A stretch of 64,000 bases of DNA, from the NCBI RefSeq assembly GCF_007981265.1, contig NZ_CP034363.1, forward strand, positions 1,364,001 through 1,428,000, written 5' to 3'. The stretch is from Pantoea sp. CCBC3-3-1 (lineage in GTDB: Bacteria > Pseudomonadota > Gammaproteobacteria > Enterobacterales > Enterobacteriaceae). Below are positions 20,371 through 29,458 of this stretch, piece after piece; within the stretch, counting starts at the first letter, position 1; each line of letters begins with the position of its first letter. A program made the translations under genes and the position numbers. The notes under the pieces are model-generated. The model did not search any database, had not been told where the DNA came from, and saw only the letters and a program-made list of their open reading frames with translations.

Positions 20371-21428
20371 TTATGCTCCTGCGCGGCCTGCTGTAGAGCA
20401 AGTGACTCACGCTTACGTTCTTCTGCCTGAGCGTCACGACGTTTTTGGTCGGCGGCTTCCCAGGCTTCATAGGCAATAACGACGCGTGCAACTACCGGGT
20501 GACGCACAACATCCTCACTGTGGAAAAAGTTAAAGCTGATTTCCTCGACTTCGGATAACACTTCTATGGCATGACGAAGGCCGGATTTTAAATTACGCGG
20601 CAGGTCAATCTGCGTCACGTCGCCGGTGATAACCGCTTTTGAGTTGAAGCCGATACGGGTCAGAAACATCTTCATCTGTTCGATGGTGGTGTTCTGACTT
20701 TCATCAAGAATGATGAAGGCATCATTTAGCGTACGGCCACGCATATAGGCCAGCGGCGCAACCTCAATCACATTGCGTTCAATCAGTTTTTCCACGCGTT
20801 CAAAACCTAACATTTCAAACAGCGCGTCATATAACGGGCGTAAATAGGGATCGACTTTCTGGCTGAGATCGCCTGGCAGGAAGCCCAGCTTTTCACCTGC
20901 TTCTACTGCCGGACGGGTCAGTAAAATGCGCCGTACTTCCTGACGCTCCAGCGCATCGACCGCAGCTGCTACCGCCAGGTAGGTCTTACCCGTACCTGCG
21001 GGGCCGATCCCGAAGGTAATATCATGGTCAAGTATGTTAGCAACATACTGAGCCTGGTTCGGCGTGCGCGGTTTGATAACGCCGCGTTTGGTTTTGATAT
21101 TCACGGCCTTGCCATATTCCGGCACGCTGTCAGCGGTTTGCTCCAGAACCCGGCTCTCTTTAATCGCCAGATGAATCTGTTCAGGATCGATATCCGGAAT
21201 ATGCCCGCGGACAGGGGCTGTATCGACATATAAATCACGCAGGATGCGTACGGCAGCATCGACAGTCAGCGCTTTACCGACCAGCTTGAAAGCGTTGTCG
21301 CGACGATTGATTTCAATGCCCAACCGGCGCTCCAGCTGCTTAATATTATCGTCAAACGGTCCGCACAGGCTCAGCAGACGATGATTATCAGCAGGTTCTA
21401 AGATGATTTCGCGTGTTTCAATATTCAA
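20367..21428 (-). CDS. ybeZ: PhoH-like ATPase YbeZ
   Basis: PhoH-family P-loop protein that partners with YbeY; it may act as an RNA helicase-like factor, though its exact activity is unsettled. It is 353 residues. Walker A is GPAGTGKT at 142-149 and the Walker B region is AFIILDESQ. The start is TTG, with AAAGGA six bases upstream, and it aligns with the E. coli N-terminus (MNI-TREI-LEP). The tail after about residue 330 is highly charged. It heads the operon and may have a heat-shock promoter upstream. Confidence 0.96.
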   Translation of the reverse strand: MNIETREIILEPADNHRLLSLCGPFDDNIKQLERRLGIEINRRDNAFKLVGKALTVDAAVRILRDLYVDTAPVRGHIPDIDPEQIHLAIKESRVLEQTADSVPEYGKAVNIKTKRGVIKPRTPNQAQYVANILDHDITFGIGPAGTGKTYLAVAAAVDALERQEVRRILLTRPAVEAGEKLGFLPGDLSQKVDPYLRPLYDALFEMLGFERVEKLIERNVIEVAPLAYMRGRTLNDAFIILDESQNTTIEQMKMFLTRIGFNSKAVITGDVTQIDLPRNLKSGLRHAIEVLSEVEEISFNFFHSEDVVRHPVVARVVIAYEAWEAADQKRRDAQAEERKRESLALQQAAQEHK

Positions 21429-21549
21429 ACTAATCCTTTGGGTCGCTCAGGGCCAGGTTGAGGATGGCATTTGTATGGGCTTTGCAAAAGGCGTAGCCAT
21501 AACGGAATTATTTATGGCAGTGCACCAATGCGCAAGCATCAGAAATGAT

Positions 21550-21576
21550 ATTTGGGCGAGGTCTGCACAAAGCAAG
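21550..21576 (-). promoter_or_regulatory. Weak candidate sigma-32 promoter for ybeZ operon
   Basis: On the minus strand CTTGCTT is followed after 12 bases by GCCCAAAT, partly resembling the heat-shock consensus CTTGAAA and CCCCATnT. In E. coli this operon is a known heat-shock unit. The match is imperfect. Confidence 0.3.
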
Positions 21577-21595
21577 TGTCGGACGATGATTTGCA

Positions 21596-21627
21596 GCGGC
21601 ATACCTGCGAGGCATGCCGCAATTTTT
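21596..21627. repeat. Inverted repeat between miaB and ybeZ
   Basis: A ten-pair stem, GCGGCATACC / GGCATGCCGC with one wobble and a five-base loop, sits ten bases after the miaB stop. The T-run (AATTTTTC) follows on the plus strand, while miaB is read on the minus strand, so it is not a standard terminator for miaB. Confidence 0.55.
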
Positions 21628-21634
21628 CGGGGAA

Positions 21635-23059
21635 TCAAGGCTGGAAGAGACCTACACCCAGTTCGTTTTCTTTACGCGTACGCGCAATAACCGAAGCGGG
21701 GGTTTCGATGGTGCGCAGCCCCATCTGTTCTTCTGTGCGGACAATTTTTCCACGCAGGGAGTTGGTGTAAACGTCGACGATTTCAACATCAACGAACTTG
21801 CCAATCATTTCCGGCGTTCCCTCGAAGTTCACCACACGGTTGTTTTCAGTGCGGCCAGAGAGCTCCATAACGTTTTTACGCGAGGTCCCTTCCACCAGAA
21901 TACGCTGCACGGTGCCCAGCATGCGGCGGCTCCATGCCATCGCCTGCTGATTGATGCGATCCTGAAGGATCCACAGGCGCTGCTTCTTCTCTTCTTCAGG
22001 CACGTCATCAGGCAGATCGGCGGCTGGCGTGCCGGGACGAGCCGAATAAATAAAGCTAAAGCTGGTGTCGAAATTGATTTCGCCAATCAGCTTCATCGTC
22101 TGCTCGAAGTCCTGCTGCGTTTCGCCTGGGAAACCGATAATGAAGTCAGAGCTGATTTGAATATCAGGCCGGGCGGCAATCAGCTTGCGAATGATTGCTT
22201 TATATTCCAGCGCAGTATGGGCACGCTTCATCATCGTCAGAACACGATCTGCACCGCTTTGCACCGGCAGATGCAGGAAGCTGACCAGCTCTGGCGTATC
22301 ACGGTAAACATCAATGATATCGTCGGTAAACTCAATCGGATGGCTGGTGGTAAAGCGAATGCGGTCAATACCGTCAATGGCGGCAACCAGACGAAGCAGC
22401 TCAGCAAAGGTACAAATTTCCCCGTCAAAGCTTTCTCCGCGATAGGCATTAACGTTTTGTCCCAGCAGATTTACTTCACGCACGCCCTGTGCTGCAAGCT
22501 GGGCAATCTCAAACAGAATATCATCGCAAGGACGGCTGACTTCTTCACCCCGCGTATAAGGAACCACGCAGAAAGTACAATATTTGTTGCAGCCTTCCAT
22601 AATGGAGACGAAAGCGGAAGGGCCATCGGCTCGCGGTTCTGGCAGACGGTCAAATTTCTCGATTTCCGGGAAGCTGATATCAACGATTGGGCTTTTGGTA
22701 CCACGGACGCTATTGATCATCTCTGGCAGGCGGTGCAGCGTCTGCGGACCAAACACGATATCAACATAATGCGCACGCTGCCGAATATGTTCGCCTTCCT
22801 GCGAGGCAACGCAGCCGCCAACGCCGATAATAACGTCAGGCCGGGTGTCTTTAAACGTTTTCCAGCGCCCAAGCTGATGGAAAACTTTTTCCTGCGCCTT
22901 TTCACGAATTGAACAGGTGTTGAGCAGCAGTACGTCGGCTTCTTCCGCCACGTCAGTCAGGGTAAACCCATGGGTGCTGTTTAACAGGTCAGACATTTTG
23001 GATGAGTCATACTCATTCATCTGACAGCCCCAGGTTTTGATATAGAGTTTTTTTGTCAT
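21635..23059 (-). CDS. miaB: tRNA-2-methylthio-N6-isopentenyladenosine methylthiotransferase
   Basis: Radical-SAM enzyme that adds a methylthio group at position 37 of tRNAs reading UNN codons. The ATG at 23059 gives 474 residues, the E. coli length, starting [20 protein letters not shown]; an ATG six codons upstream is possible. The N-terminal cluster cysteines are Cys12, Cys49 and Cys83, and the radical-SAM triad is Cys157, Cys161 and Cys164 (CNKYCTFC). A TRAM domain ends the protein. It is divergent from ubiF. Confidence 0.96.
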   Translation of the reverse strand: MTKKLYIKTWGCQMNEYDSSKMSDLLNSTHGFTLTDVAEEADVLLLNTCSIREKAQEKVFHQLGRWKTFKDTRPDVIIGVGGCVASQEGEHIRQRAHYVDIVFGPQTLHRLPEMINSVRGTKSPIVDISFPEIEKFDRLPEPRADGPSAFVSIMEGCNKYCTFCVVPYTRGEEVSRPCDDILFEIAQLAAQGVREVNLLGQNVNAYRGESFDGEICTFAELLRLVAAIDGIDRIRFTTSHPIEFTDDIIDVYRDTPELVSFLHLPVQSGADRVLTMMKRAHTALEYKAIIRKLIAARPDIQISSDFIIGFPGETQQDFEQTMKLIGEINFDTSFSFIYSARPGTPAADLPDDVPEEEKKQRLWILQDRINQQAMAWSRRMLGTVQRILVEGTSRKNVMELSGRTENNRVVNFEGTPEMIGKFVDVEIVDVYTNSLRGKIVRTEEQMGLRTIETPASVIARTRKENELGVGLFQP

Positions 23060-23255
23060 CTGGTTGCCATTCGTCATGCAGAAAGAAATGCAGGGCGCGT
23101 AGTGTAAAGTTTCGCTGCTGTTGTGACCAGTGCGCAGACTTTTCTGTTCGCAACAGCCTGTCAGCCCTCAAAAATCCGGTACACTTAGGGTAACAGAATT
23201 AGCCTTGATGTGTGTAGGTCTAAGCCGCACGAATGTCCAATGGACAGGAAACAAA

Positions 23256-24434
23256 ATGACAGAAAAAACGCAAAAATGGGATGTTGTTATCGTAGGCGGC
23301 GGAATGGTGGGAGCCGCGCTGGCCAGTGGGTTGGCAGCTCATGGGTTCCGCGTTGCCGTGCTGGAACAGCAGGAACCGGCGGCATTCGATATCAACAGTA
23401 CGCCGGATGTGAGGATCTCTGCGCTTGGCGCGGCTTCCGTCGATCTTCTCCGCCAGCTGGGCGTCTGGTCTCGTGTACAGGCGATGCGCAGCGCGCCTTA
23501 CCGCAAGCTGGAAACTTGGGAGTGGCATACTGCACAGGTGAATTTTGATGCCGAATCACTGGGATTGCCTGAGCTGGGCTACATGGTTGAGAACAGCGTG
23601 CTGCAACTGGCTCTTTGGCAGCAACTCCAGCAGCAGGAAGTGACGTTGATCTCACCGGCGCGGCTGAAGGACCTGCAACCTTGCAACGGTGGCTGGCAAC
23701 TCTCTCTTGAAAGCGGAGAAAATCTGCACGCGCGCCTGGTTGTTGGCGCTGATGGTGCCAGCTCGCAGGTGCGGCAGCTGGCGGGTATCGGGATTCATGG
23801 CTGGAATTATGCGCAATCCTGCATGCTTATCAGCGTTCGCTGTGAACAGGATGCAGGCGACTGTACCTGGCAACAGTTTACGCCTGAAGGGCCAAGAGCC
23901 TTCCTGCCGTTGTTTGATGGCTGGGCTTCGCTGGTGTGGTATGACAGTCCTGCCCGAATCCGCCAGCTCCAGACGATGGCGATGCCTCAGTTATCTGCGG
24001 AAATTAAAAAGCATTTTCCGGCACGATTGGGAAGAGTTACGCCCGTTACCGCCGGATCCTTCCCCCTGGTTCGGCGTCACGCTACCCGTTACGTTCTTCC
24101 CGGTCTGGCTCTGGTGGGTGATGCGGCGCATACCATCAATCCTTTAGCGGGGCAGGGCGTTAACCTGGGCTATCGTGATGTGGATGCGTTAATCGATACG
24201 CTTACTGCCTCGCGCGATCGGGCTGAAGATTGGGCGGCGGAGAATGTCTTGTTACGCTACCAGCGCCAGCGGCTGAAAGATAATATGTTAATGCAGGGAG
24301 GGATGGATCTGTTTTATTTTGCGTTCAGTACGCCTGCCGCGCCTTTACGTATTTTGCGCAATCTGGGCCTGATGGCTGCGGAACGTTCCGGCGTGTTAAA
24401 ACGTCAGGCGTTGCGTTATGCGCTGGGACTGTAA
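23256..24434 (+). CDS. ubiF: 3-demethoxyubiquinol 3-hydroxylase
   Basis: FAD monooxygenase of aerobic ubiquinone synthesis that hydroxylates the ring before the last methylation. The ATG at 23256 gives 392 residues (E. coli 391) and follows GGACAGGAAACAAA. The dinucleotide-binding motif VGGGMVG is near 14-20. The DG motif VVGADGASSQVRQ and the GD motif LVGDAAHTINPLAGQGVNLGYRD are both intact. Longer frames upstream are not supported. It is transcribed divergently from miaB, with the tRNA operon convergent downstream. Confidence 0.95.
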   Translation: MTEKTQKWDVVIVGGGMVGAALASGLAAHGFRVAVLEQQEPAAFDINSTPDVRISALGAASVDLLRQLGVWSRVQAMRSAPYRKLETWEWHTAQVNFDAESLGLPELGYMVENSVLQLALWQQLQQQEVTLISPARLKDLQPCNGGWQLSLESGENLHARLVVGADGASSQVRQLAGIGIHGWNYAQSCMLISVRCEQDAGDCTWQQFTPEGPRAFLPLFDGWASLVWYDSPARIRQLQTMAMPQLSAEIKKHFPARLGRVTPVTAGSFPLVRRHATRYVLPGLALVGDAAHTINPLAGQGVNLGYRDVDALIDTLTASRDRAEDWAAENVLLRYQRQRLKDNMLMQGGMDLFYFAFSTPAAPLRILRNLGLMAAERSGVLKRQALRYALGL

Positions 24435-24548
24435 AGACGCTGAAATAAAACGGCCAGGATCCGGCGGCATGGAGGCCGCTACCGGAAAGTCTGACACCGG
24501 GCAAAGGTTAAAAGTCAGCCCGCCAGACATATTCAGCCAGCAACAGAC

Positions 24549-24579
24549 GTAAAAAAGCCCGCAAAAGCGGGCTTCTTTA
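24549..24579 (-). terminator. Terminator of the tRNA operon
   Basis: On the minus strand AAGCCCGC-TTTT-GCGGGCTT is followed by TTTT, a perfect stem with U-run, six bases past the last tRNA 3' end. Because A and T runs flank the stem it may also stop ubiF transcripts. Confidence 0.92.
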
Positions 24580-24584
24580 CTTAT

Positions 24585-24659
24585 TGGCTGGGGTGCAGGG
24601 ATTCGAACCCCGGAATGCTGGTATCAGAAACCAGTGCCTTACCGCTTGGCGACACCCCA
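24585..24659 (-). tRNA. glnX: tRNA-Gln (CUG), copy 2
   Basis: A 75-base tRNA including encoded CCA. The anticodon loop TTCTGAT gives CUG, which reads CAG. Acceptor TGGGGTG pairs with CACCCCA, including the U1-A72 pair typical of bacterial tRNA-Gln. It is identical in sequence to the copy at 24701-24775 and is the last gene of the operon, in the position of E. coli glnX. Confidence 0.97.
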
Positions 24660-24700
24660 ATTTCTTGGGTGCGATCCGCGTTAACAGATCGTCTTTTTTA

Positions 24701-24775
24701 TGGCTGGGGTGCAGGGATTCGAACCCCGGAATGCTGGTATCAGAAACCAGTGCCTTACCGCTTGGCGACACCCCA
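24701..24775 (-). tRNA. glnV: tRNA-Gln (CUG), copy 1
   Basis: Identical to the copy at 24585-24659: anticodon CUG, U1-A72 acceptor end, T loop TTCGAAC and encoded CCA. It is in the position of E. coli glnV. Confidence 0.97.
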
Positions 24776-24782
24776 ATAAAAT

Positions 24783-24859
24783 TGGTGGCTACTACGGGAA
24801 TCGAACCTGTGACCCCAGCATTATGAGTGCTGTGCTCTAACCAGCTGAGCTAAGTAGCC
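24783..24859 (-). tRNA. metU: tRNA-Met (CAU), elongator, copy 2
   Basis: A 77-base elongator tRNA-Met with anticodon CAU in CACTCATAATG, acceptor GGCTACT paired with AGTAGCC, and encoded ACCA. It is identical to the copy at 25202-25278. The first acceptor pair is G-C, so it is not the initiator type. Confidence 0.97.
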
Positions 24860-24895
24860 TAATTTTACTGCGTTACAACTATAGTACATCTGATG

Positions 24896-24970
24896 TGGCT
24901 GGGATACCTGGATTCGAACCAGGGAATGCCGGTATCAAAAACCGGTGCCTTACCGCTTGGCGATATCCCA
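24896..24970 (-). tRNA. glnW: tRNA-Gln (UUG), copy 2 with variant acceptor pair
   Basis: Anticodon UUG (loop TTTTGAT). Acceptor TGGGATA pairs with TATCCCA. Compared with the neighbouring copy (TGGGGTA / TACCCCA), both sides of one pair have changed, G5-C68 to A5-U68, so the stem remains intact. Confidence 0.96.
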
Positions 24971-25004
24971 ATGTCCGCTTACAAGCACAACCCATCAGAA
25001 AAAC

Positions 25005-25079
25005 TGGCTGGGGTACCTGGATTCGAACCAGGGAATGCCGGTATCAAAAACCGGTGCCTTACCGCTTGGCGATACCCCA
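25005..25079 (-). tRNA. glnU: tRNA-Gln (UUG), copy 1
   Basis: Anticodon UUG, acceptor TGGGGTA / TACCCCA and encoded CCA. It matches the E. coli glnU sequence as I recall it. It differs from the copy at 24896-24970 only in one compensated acceptor pair. Confidence 0.97.
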
Positions 25080-25104
25080 ACACATGCAATACCGCTGTCA
25101 GAAA

Positions 25105-25189
25105 TGGTGCGGGAGGCGAGACTTGAACTCGCACACCTTGCGGCGCCAGAACCTAAATCTGGTGCGTCTACCAATTTCGCCACTCCCGC
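25105..25189 (-). tRNA. leuW: tRNA-Leu (UAG)
   Basis: An 85-base class II tRNA with anticodon UAG, long variable arm (GGCGCCGCAAGGTGTG region) and encoded CCA. The sequence appears identical to E. coli leuW. Confidence 0.97.
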
Positions 25190-25201
25190 GCTAAAAAAAG
25201 A

Positions 25202-25278
25202 TGGTGGCTACTACGGGAATCGAACCTGTGACCCCAGCATTATGAGTGCTGTGCTCTAACCAGCTGAGCTAAGTAGCC
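25202..25278 (-). tRNA. metT: tRNA-Met (CAU), elongator, copy 1
   Basis: First gene of the tRNA operon; identical to the copy at 24783-24859. Anticodon CAU, G1-C72 acceptor pair, encoded ACCA. A strong promoter lies 40 bases upstream. Confidence 0.97.
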
Positions 25279-25317
25279 TTCTTTTTTCGCGTTACCTTCA
25301 TCGGCGTTGCGGGGCGC

Positions 25318-25346
25318 ATTATGCTAAGTTGGCCTGAAAGCGTCAA
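25318..25346 (-). promoter_or_regulatory. Promoter of the metT-leuW-gln tRNA operon
   Basis: On the minus strand TTGACG, a 17-base spacer and CATAAT, each five of six matches to the sigma-70 consensus. A GC-rich discriminator GCGCCCC follows, the mark of stringently controlled stable-RNA promoters. Confidence 0.88.
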
Positions 25347-25445
25347 CAAGTTTTTTCCCGTTTTTTATCTTAAATGATTCGTTTGTCTGGCTTATAACCA
25401 GTATGGCGACTAAATCAACAAAACCCGCTAAAAAAACGGCTCTTT

Positions 25446-25474
25446 TAAAACAATAACGGGCCGCTGACGGCCCG
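25446..25474 (-). terminator. Terminator of asnB
   Basis: On the minus strand CGGGCCG / CGGCCCG with a four-base loop, followed by TTATTGTTTT, 20 bases past the asnB stop. Confidence 0.85.
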
Positions 25475-25494
25475 ATGATGTTGAAAAAGACAGA

Positions 25495-27162
25495 TTATTT
25501 ATAAGCGGACTGGTGAACGCCTACGGCACGGCCTGAAGGATCGTCCATGGTTTTGAACGCTTCGTCCCATTCAATGGCTTTAGCGGATGAGCAGGCCACG
25601 GATGGGCCACCCGGCACGCATTCTGCTGCGCTTGGAACCGGGAACAGCTCTTCAAAGATCTCACGATACAAATAGCCTTCTTTTGAGCCAGGCGTGTTGT
25701 ATGGGAAACGGAAATGAGCCGTTTCCAGCTGCCGATCGCTAATTTGCTTTGCAGCCACTTCTTTTAGCGTATCAATCCAGCTGTAGCCCACGCCGTCGGA
25801 GAACTGCTCTTTCTGACGCCATGCAACGCTTTCTGGCAGGTAAGAAGAGAAACATTCACGCAGGATATGTTTTTCCATTTTGCCGTTAGCGCCACACATT
25901 TTATCGGCCGGGTTAATGCGCATTGCCACATCAAGGAATTTTTTATCCAGGAAGGGCACACGCGCTTCCACACCCCATGCAGACATCGCTTTGTTAGCAC
26001 GAGCGCAGTCAAACATATGCAGAGCCAGCAGCTTACGCACGTTTTCTTCATGGAATTCTTTCGCGTTTGGCGCCTTATGGAAATAAAGGTAGCCGCCAAA
26101 TACTTCATCTGCGCCTTCGCCCGACAGCACCATCTTGATGCCCATCGCTTTGATCTTACGTGACATCAGGTACATGGGTGTTGAAGCGCGAATGGTTGTC
26201 ACATCATAAGTTTCAATGTGATAAATCACGTCGCGAATGGCATCCAGGCCTTCCTGCACGGTGAAATGAATTTCGTGGTGCACGGTGCCAAGATGCTCGG
26301 CAACAGATTTTGCTGCCTTCAGATCGGGAGAGCCTTCCAGACCGACGGCAAATGAGTGCAGCTGTGGCCACCAGGCATCGCTCTGGTCCTGATCTTCAAC
26401 ACGTCTTGCTGCAAACTTTTTCGTTATCGCAGAGATAACAGACGAGTCCAGACCGCCTGAGAGCAGTACGCCATAAGGCACATCGGACATCAGGTGGCTT
26501 TTAACCGATTCCTCCAGCGCTTCTTTCAGCGCCGCCGCATCGGTCTTGTTGTGCTCAACCGCTTCATAGCTGAACCAGTCACGCTGCCAGTAACGGCGAA
26601 TCTCGCCGTCGGTGCTGGACAGGTAGCTTCCTGGCGGGAATTCTTTAATTGATTTACACACCGGCACCAGGGCTTTCATTTCGGAAGCGACAAACAGGTT
26701 GCCGTGCTCATCGTTGCCCATATACAGCGGAATAATACCGATATGGTCACGACCAATCAGATACGTTTTCTTTTCTGTGTCGTACAGAATGAAAGCGAAC
26801 ATGCCCTGCAGGTCATCCAGGAAGTCCACGCCTTTTTCCTGATAAAGCGCCAGAATCACTTCACAGTCAGATTCGGTCTGGAACGTATAACGATCGCTCA
26901 GTTCTGCACGCAGCGCCTGATGGTTGTAGATTTCACCGTTCACTGCCAGCACGTGGGTATGCGCGGCGTTATAAAGAGGCTGTGCGCCGTTGTTAACATC
27001 GACAATAGACAGGCGCTCGTGCGCCAGAATAGCGTGGTCATCCGCATAGACGCCGGACCAGTCCGGACCACGGTGACGCATCAGACAGGAAAGCTTCAGG
27101 GCTTCCTTACGTAGCTCAGCAGCATCGCTTTTCAAATCTAAAACGCCAAAAATAGAACACAT
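25495..27162 (-). CDS. asnB: Asparagine synthase B (glutamine-hydrolysing)
   Basis: Makes asparagine from aspartate, ATP and glutamine. The start MCSIFGV at 27162 exposes the catalytic Cys1 of the Ntn glutaminase domain after Met removal; a 38-codon upstream extension would bury it and is rejected. The product is 555 residues (E. coli 554). The N-terminal glutaminase domain is followed by the synthetase domain with PP-loop LLSGGLDSS near 232-240. GGGAG precedes the start. The gene has its own terminator. Confidence 0.97.
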   Translation of the reverse strand: MCSIFGVLDLKSDAAELRKEALKLSCLMRHRGPDWSGVYADDHAILAHERLSIVDVNNGAQPLYNAAHTHVLAVNGEIYNHQALRAELSDRYTFQTESDCEVILALYQEKGVDFLDDLQGMFAFILYDTEKKTYLIGRDHIGIIPLYMGNDEHGNLFVASEMKALVPVCKSIKEFPPGSYLSSTDGEIRRYWQRDWFSYEAVEHNKTDAAALKEALEESVKSHLMSDVPYGVLLSGGLDSSVISAITKKFAARRVEDQDQSDAWWPQLHSFAVGLEGSPDLKAAKSVAEHLGTVHHEIHFTVQEGLDAIRDVIYHIETYDVTTIRASTPMYLMSRKIKAMGIKMVLSGEGADEVFGGYLYFHKAPNAKEFHEENVRKLLALHMFDCARANKAMSAWGVEARVPFLDKKFLDVAMRINPADKMCGANGKMEKHILRECFSSYLPESVAWRQKEQFSDGVGYSWIDTLKEVAAKQISDRQLETAHFRFPYNTPGSKEGYLYREIFEELFPVPSAAECVPGGPSVACSSAKAIEWDEAFKTMDDPSGRAVGVHQSAYK

Positions 27163-27413
27163 AGCCTTACTCCCTAACGACATCCCGCAACGGTGATGGT
27201 GATGATAACGAATCATGAACGGCGATTTGTTCGCCCGATAGATAAGAAAATGCGCTATATCGCTATCCTGATGCAAGCGTTTTAGCCTTTCTTTGGAAAA
27301 AAGGCTGTTGCCCAGGTGATATTTTTAGTGATTATTCAATGAAAGGGGTTTTTTATTATCGAATCGATAAATTTATTGCAAATCAGGTTAATAATTAATC
27401 AGCTTGTTAAGGT

Positions 27414-27438
27414 AAAAAAACCCGACGCAGTGGCCGGG
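27414..27438 (-). terminator. Terminator of nagBACD operon
   Basis: On the minus strand CCCGGC / GTCGGG (one G-U pair, loop CACTGC) is followed by seven T, directly after the nagD stop. Confidence 0.85.
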
Positions 27439-27445
27439 CGGGAAT

Positions 27446-28198
27446 TTACAGGATATCGATATCCGCAACGGACGGGAAAACCCAGCTGGGCCGGAACGGC
27501 ATCGCATCAATGTCGCTTAATGTTGAAACGCCAGACAGCACCAAAATCGTTTCCAATCCGGCCTGGAAACCAGCCAGAATATCGGTACGCAGATTATCGC
27601 CAACAATAACGGTCTCTTCCGAGTGAGCCTGCATCTTGTTCAGTGCCGCCCGCATAATCCACGGGCTGGGTTTACCAACATAGAAAGGCGTACGGCCTGA
27701 AATTCTTTCAATACCCGCACACAGCGCGCCGCAGGCAGGCACAAAGCCGCGAGCGTGGGTGTCCGGGTTTGTTGCAATAAACCGCGCGCCGTTGGCAACA
27801 AACCAGGCCGCTTTTTGCATCATATCCCAGTTAAACGAGCGGGTTTCACCAACGATAACGAAATCCGGGTTGATATCGGTAATGGTGAAACCGGCTTTAT
27901 AAAGTTCATGAATAAGCGCGCCTTCGCCAACCACATAGGCTTTTTTTCCTTCCTGACGGCGCAGGAAATCGGCGGTTGCCATCGCTGACGTATAAAAGAC
28001 GCTTTCGGGCAGTTCGATACCGGCAGAAGAGAAGCGGTTAGCGAGGTCAAGGGCAGTCTGAGAAGGATAATTGGTCAGCACGACCAGCGGCATACCTTTA
28101 TCCAGAATACGCTGCAAAAACTCATTCGCCCCAGGCACTGCGGTGTTGTCATGCATCAGCACGCCATCAATATCGCAGATCACGTTTTTTATCGTCAT
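27446..28198 (-). CDS. nagD: NagD, HAD-family ribonucleotide monophosphatase
   Basis: A HAD phosphatase of the NagD type that dephosphorylates UMP and GMP in vitro; its role in the amino-sugar operon is unclear. HAD motif I DIDGVLMHD contains Asp9 and Asp11, motif II is LTNYPSQ, and motif IV VGDNLRTDI is near 200-208. The start at 28198 gives 250 residues as in E. coli. An in-frame ATG at 28231 overlaps the nagC stop (TAATG) behind GGAAA and is a credible alternative that would add 11 residues. Last gene of nagBACD. Confidence 0.9.
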   Translation of the reverse strand: MTIKNVICDIDGVLMHDNTAVPGANEFLQRILDKGMPLVVLTNYPSQTALDLANRFSSAGIELPESVFYTSAMATADFLRRQEGKKAYVVGEGALIHELYKAGFTITDINPDFVIVGETRSFNWDMMQKAAWFVANGARFIATNPDTHARGFVPACGALCAGIERISGRTPFYVGKPSPWIMRAALNKMQAHSEETVIVGDNLRTDILAGFQAGLETILVLSGVSTLSDIDAMPFRPSWVFPSVADIDIL

Positions 28199-28230
28199 CT
28201 TTTCGCTGTCATTCAGAGTCAGAGTGCTCA

Positions 28231-29451
28231 TTAACTTTCCAGTAAATGTTGTAATAGGATGCCGTTCAGCATAGCGCGCTTCGCCAGCGCAAAAGCGCCA
28301 ATCGCTGAACGATGATCGATTTCAGAACGCACCACCGGCAGATTCTTTCGGAAGGCTTTTAGCACCTGAGTATTGATGCAGCCTTGAATCGCCGGTAGCA
28401 GAATTTTATCTGCTTCCGTTATCTCACCGGCAACAACCACCTTTTGTGGATTGAATAAGTTGATAGCGATAGCGATTGCTTTTCCAAGATGACGGCCGAC
28501 ATATTCAATAACTTCAGCTGCCAGCGCATCGCCCCGGTTAGCGGCCTTACAAATCTTCGCGATCTGGCAGTCATCCATACTCAGTATGCTGGGATAGCCG
28601 CGAGTCAATAACTGACGGACGCGGTTTTCGATAGCACCGTTGGCGGCAATCGTTTCCAGGCAGCCGAAATTGCCACAGTGGCAACGCTCGCCGAGCGGAT
28701 CAACCTGAATATGACCCAGTTCGCCAACATTCCCATTGCTGCCAAGAAAAATATGGCCGTTTGCGATGATCCCGGCACCGGTTCCGCGATGAACTCGCAC
28801 TAAAATAGAGTCCGCACAGTCGCGTGATGCACCGAAGTAGTGCTCCGCAAGCGCCAGGCTACGGATATCGTGTCCCACGAAGCTGGTGACATTAAAGCGC
28901 TGTTGCAGATTAGCGACGAGCGGCCAGTGATGCACATGAATATGCGGCATATAACGGATGACGCCATTATCCGGGTCAACCAGGCCGGGTAAGATCACCG
29001 AAATGGCAATCAGCTCTCGTATCTTACGCTGGTGCTGCTCAATAAAGCGGGCGATAGCGCTAAACAGCGCATTTTCCAGCGTTTCCTGGGTTCGTTCGGG
29101 GAGGGGATAGTCATCCTGCGCCAGTGACTTACCGCTGAGATCAAACAGGGAGAGCGTGGCGTCATTTCGGCCCAGACGAATGCCGATGGTATTAAAGCCC
29201 CGCGTTTCGGTGATGATTGAGATAGCGCGGCGGCCTCCGGTGGAGGCCTGCTGATCGACTTCTTTAATCAGCCCGCGTTCAATAAGCTGACGAGTGATTT
29301 TTGTGACGCTGGCGGGCGCTAGCTGGCTGAGTTCGGCGATCTTAATGCGCGATATCGGCCCTTGCTGGTCGATAAGCCGATAAACGGCCGCGCTGTTGAG
29401 TTGTTTTACAAGATCGACATTTCCTATTTGAGCCTGGCCGCCAGTGGTCAT
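28231..29451 (-). CDS. nagC: NagC, ROK-family repressor of amino-sugar genes
   Basis: NagC represses nagBACD, nagE and chitosugar genes and is released by GlcNAc-6-phosphate, the substrate of NagA encoded next to it. The length of 406 residues equals E. coli. A winged helix-turn-helix occupies about 15-75 (AELSQLAPASVTKITRQLIERG, cited in part), followed by a ROK sugar-kinase-like domain with the zinc motif CHCGNFGCLE. It begins seven bases after nagA. Likely targets in this window are the nagB-nagE region and chiP. Confidence 0.97.
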   Translation of the reverse strand: MTTGGQAQIGNVDLVKQLNSAAVYRLIDQQGPISRIKIAELSQLAPASVTKITRQLIERGLIKEVDQQASTGGRRAISIITETRGFNTIGIRLGRNDATLSLFDLSGKSLAQDDYPLPERTQETLENALFSAIARFIEQHQRKIRELIAISVILPGLVDPDNGVIRYMPHIHVHHWPLVANLQQRFNVTSFVGHDIRSLALAEHYFGASRDCADSILVRVHRGTGAGIIANGHIFLGSNGNVGELGHIQVDPLGERCHCGNFGCLETIAANGAIENRVRQLLTRGYPSILSMDDCQIAKICKAANRGDALAAEVIEYVGRHLGKAIAIAINLFNPQKVVVAGEITEADKILLPAIQGCINTQVLKAFRKNLPVVRSEIDHRSAIGAFALAKRAMLNGILLQHLLES

Positions 29452-29458
29452 TCAGTTT

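Noticed and set aside
21614..22912. 432-codon open frame antisense to miaB
   Set aside because: It mirrors the miaB coding frame, has no similarity I recognise and no ribosome site. Such long antisense frames are common opposite GC-rich genes.
24584..25259. Short frames reading MAGVQGFEPRN-like peptides across the tRNA cluster
   Set aside because: They are translations of tRNA genes, a well-known false-positive protein family in databases.
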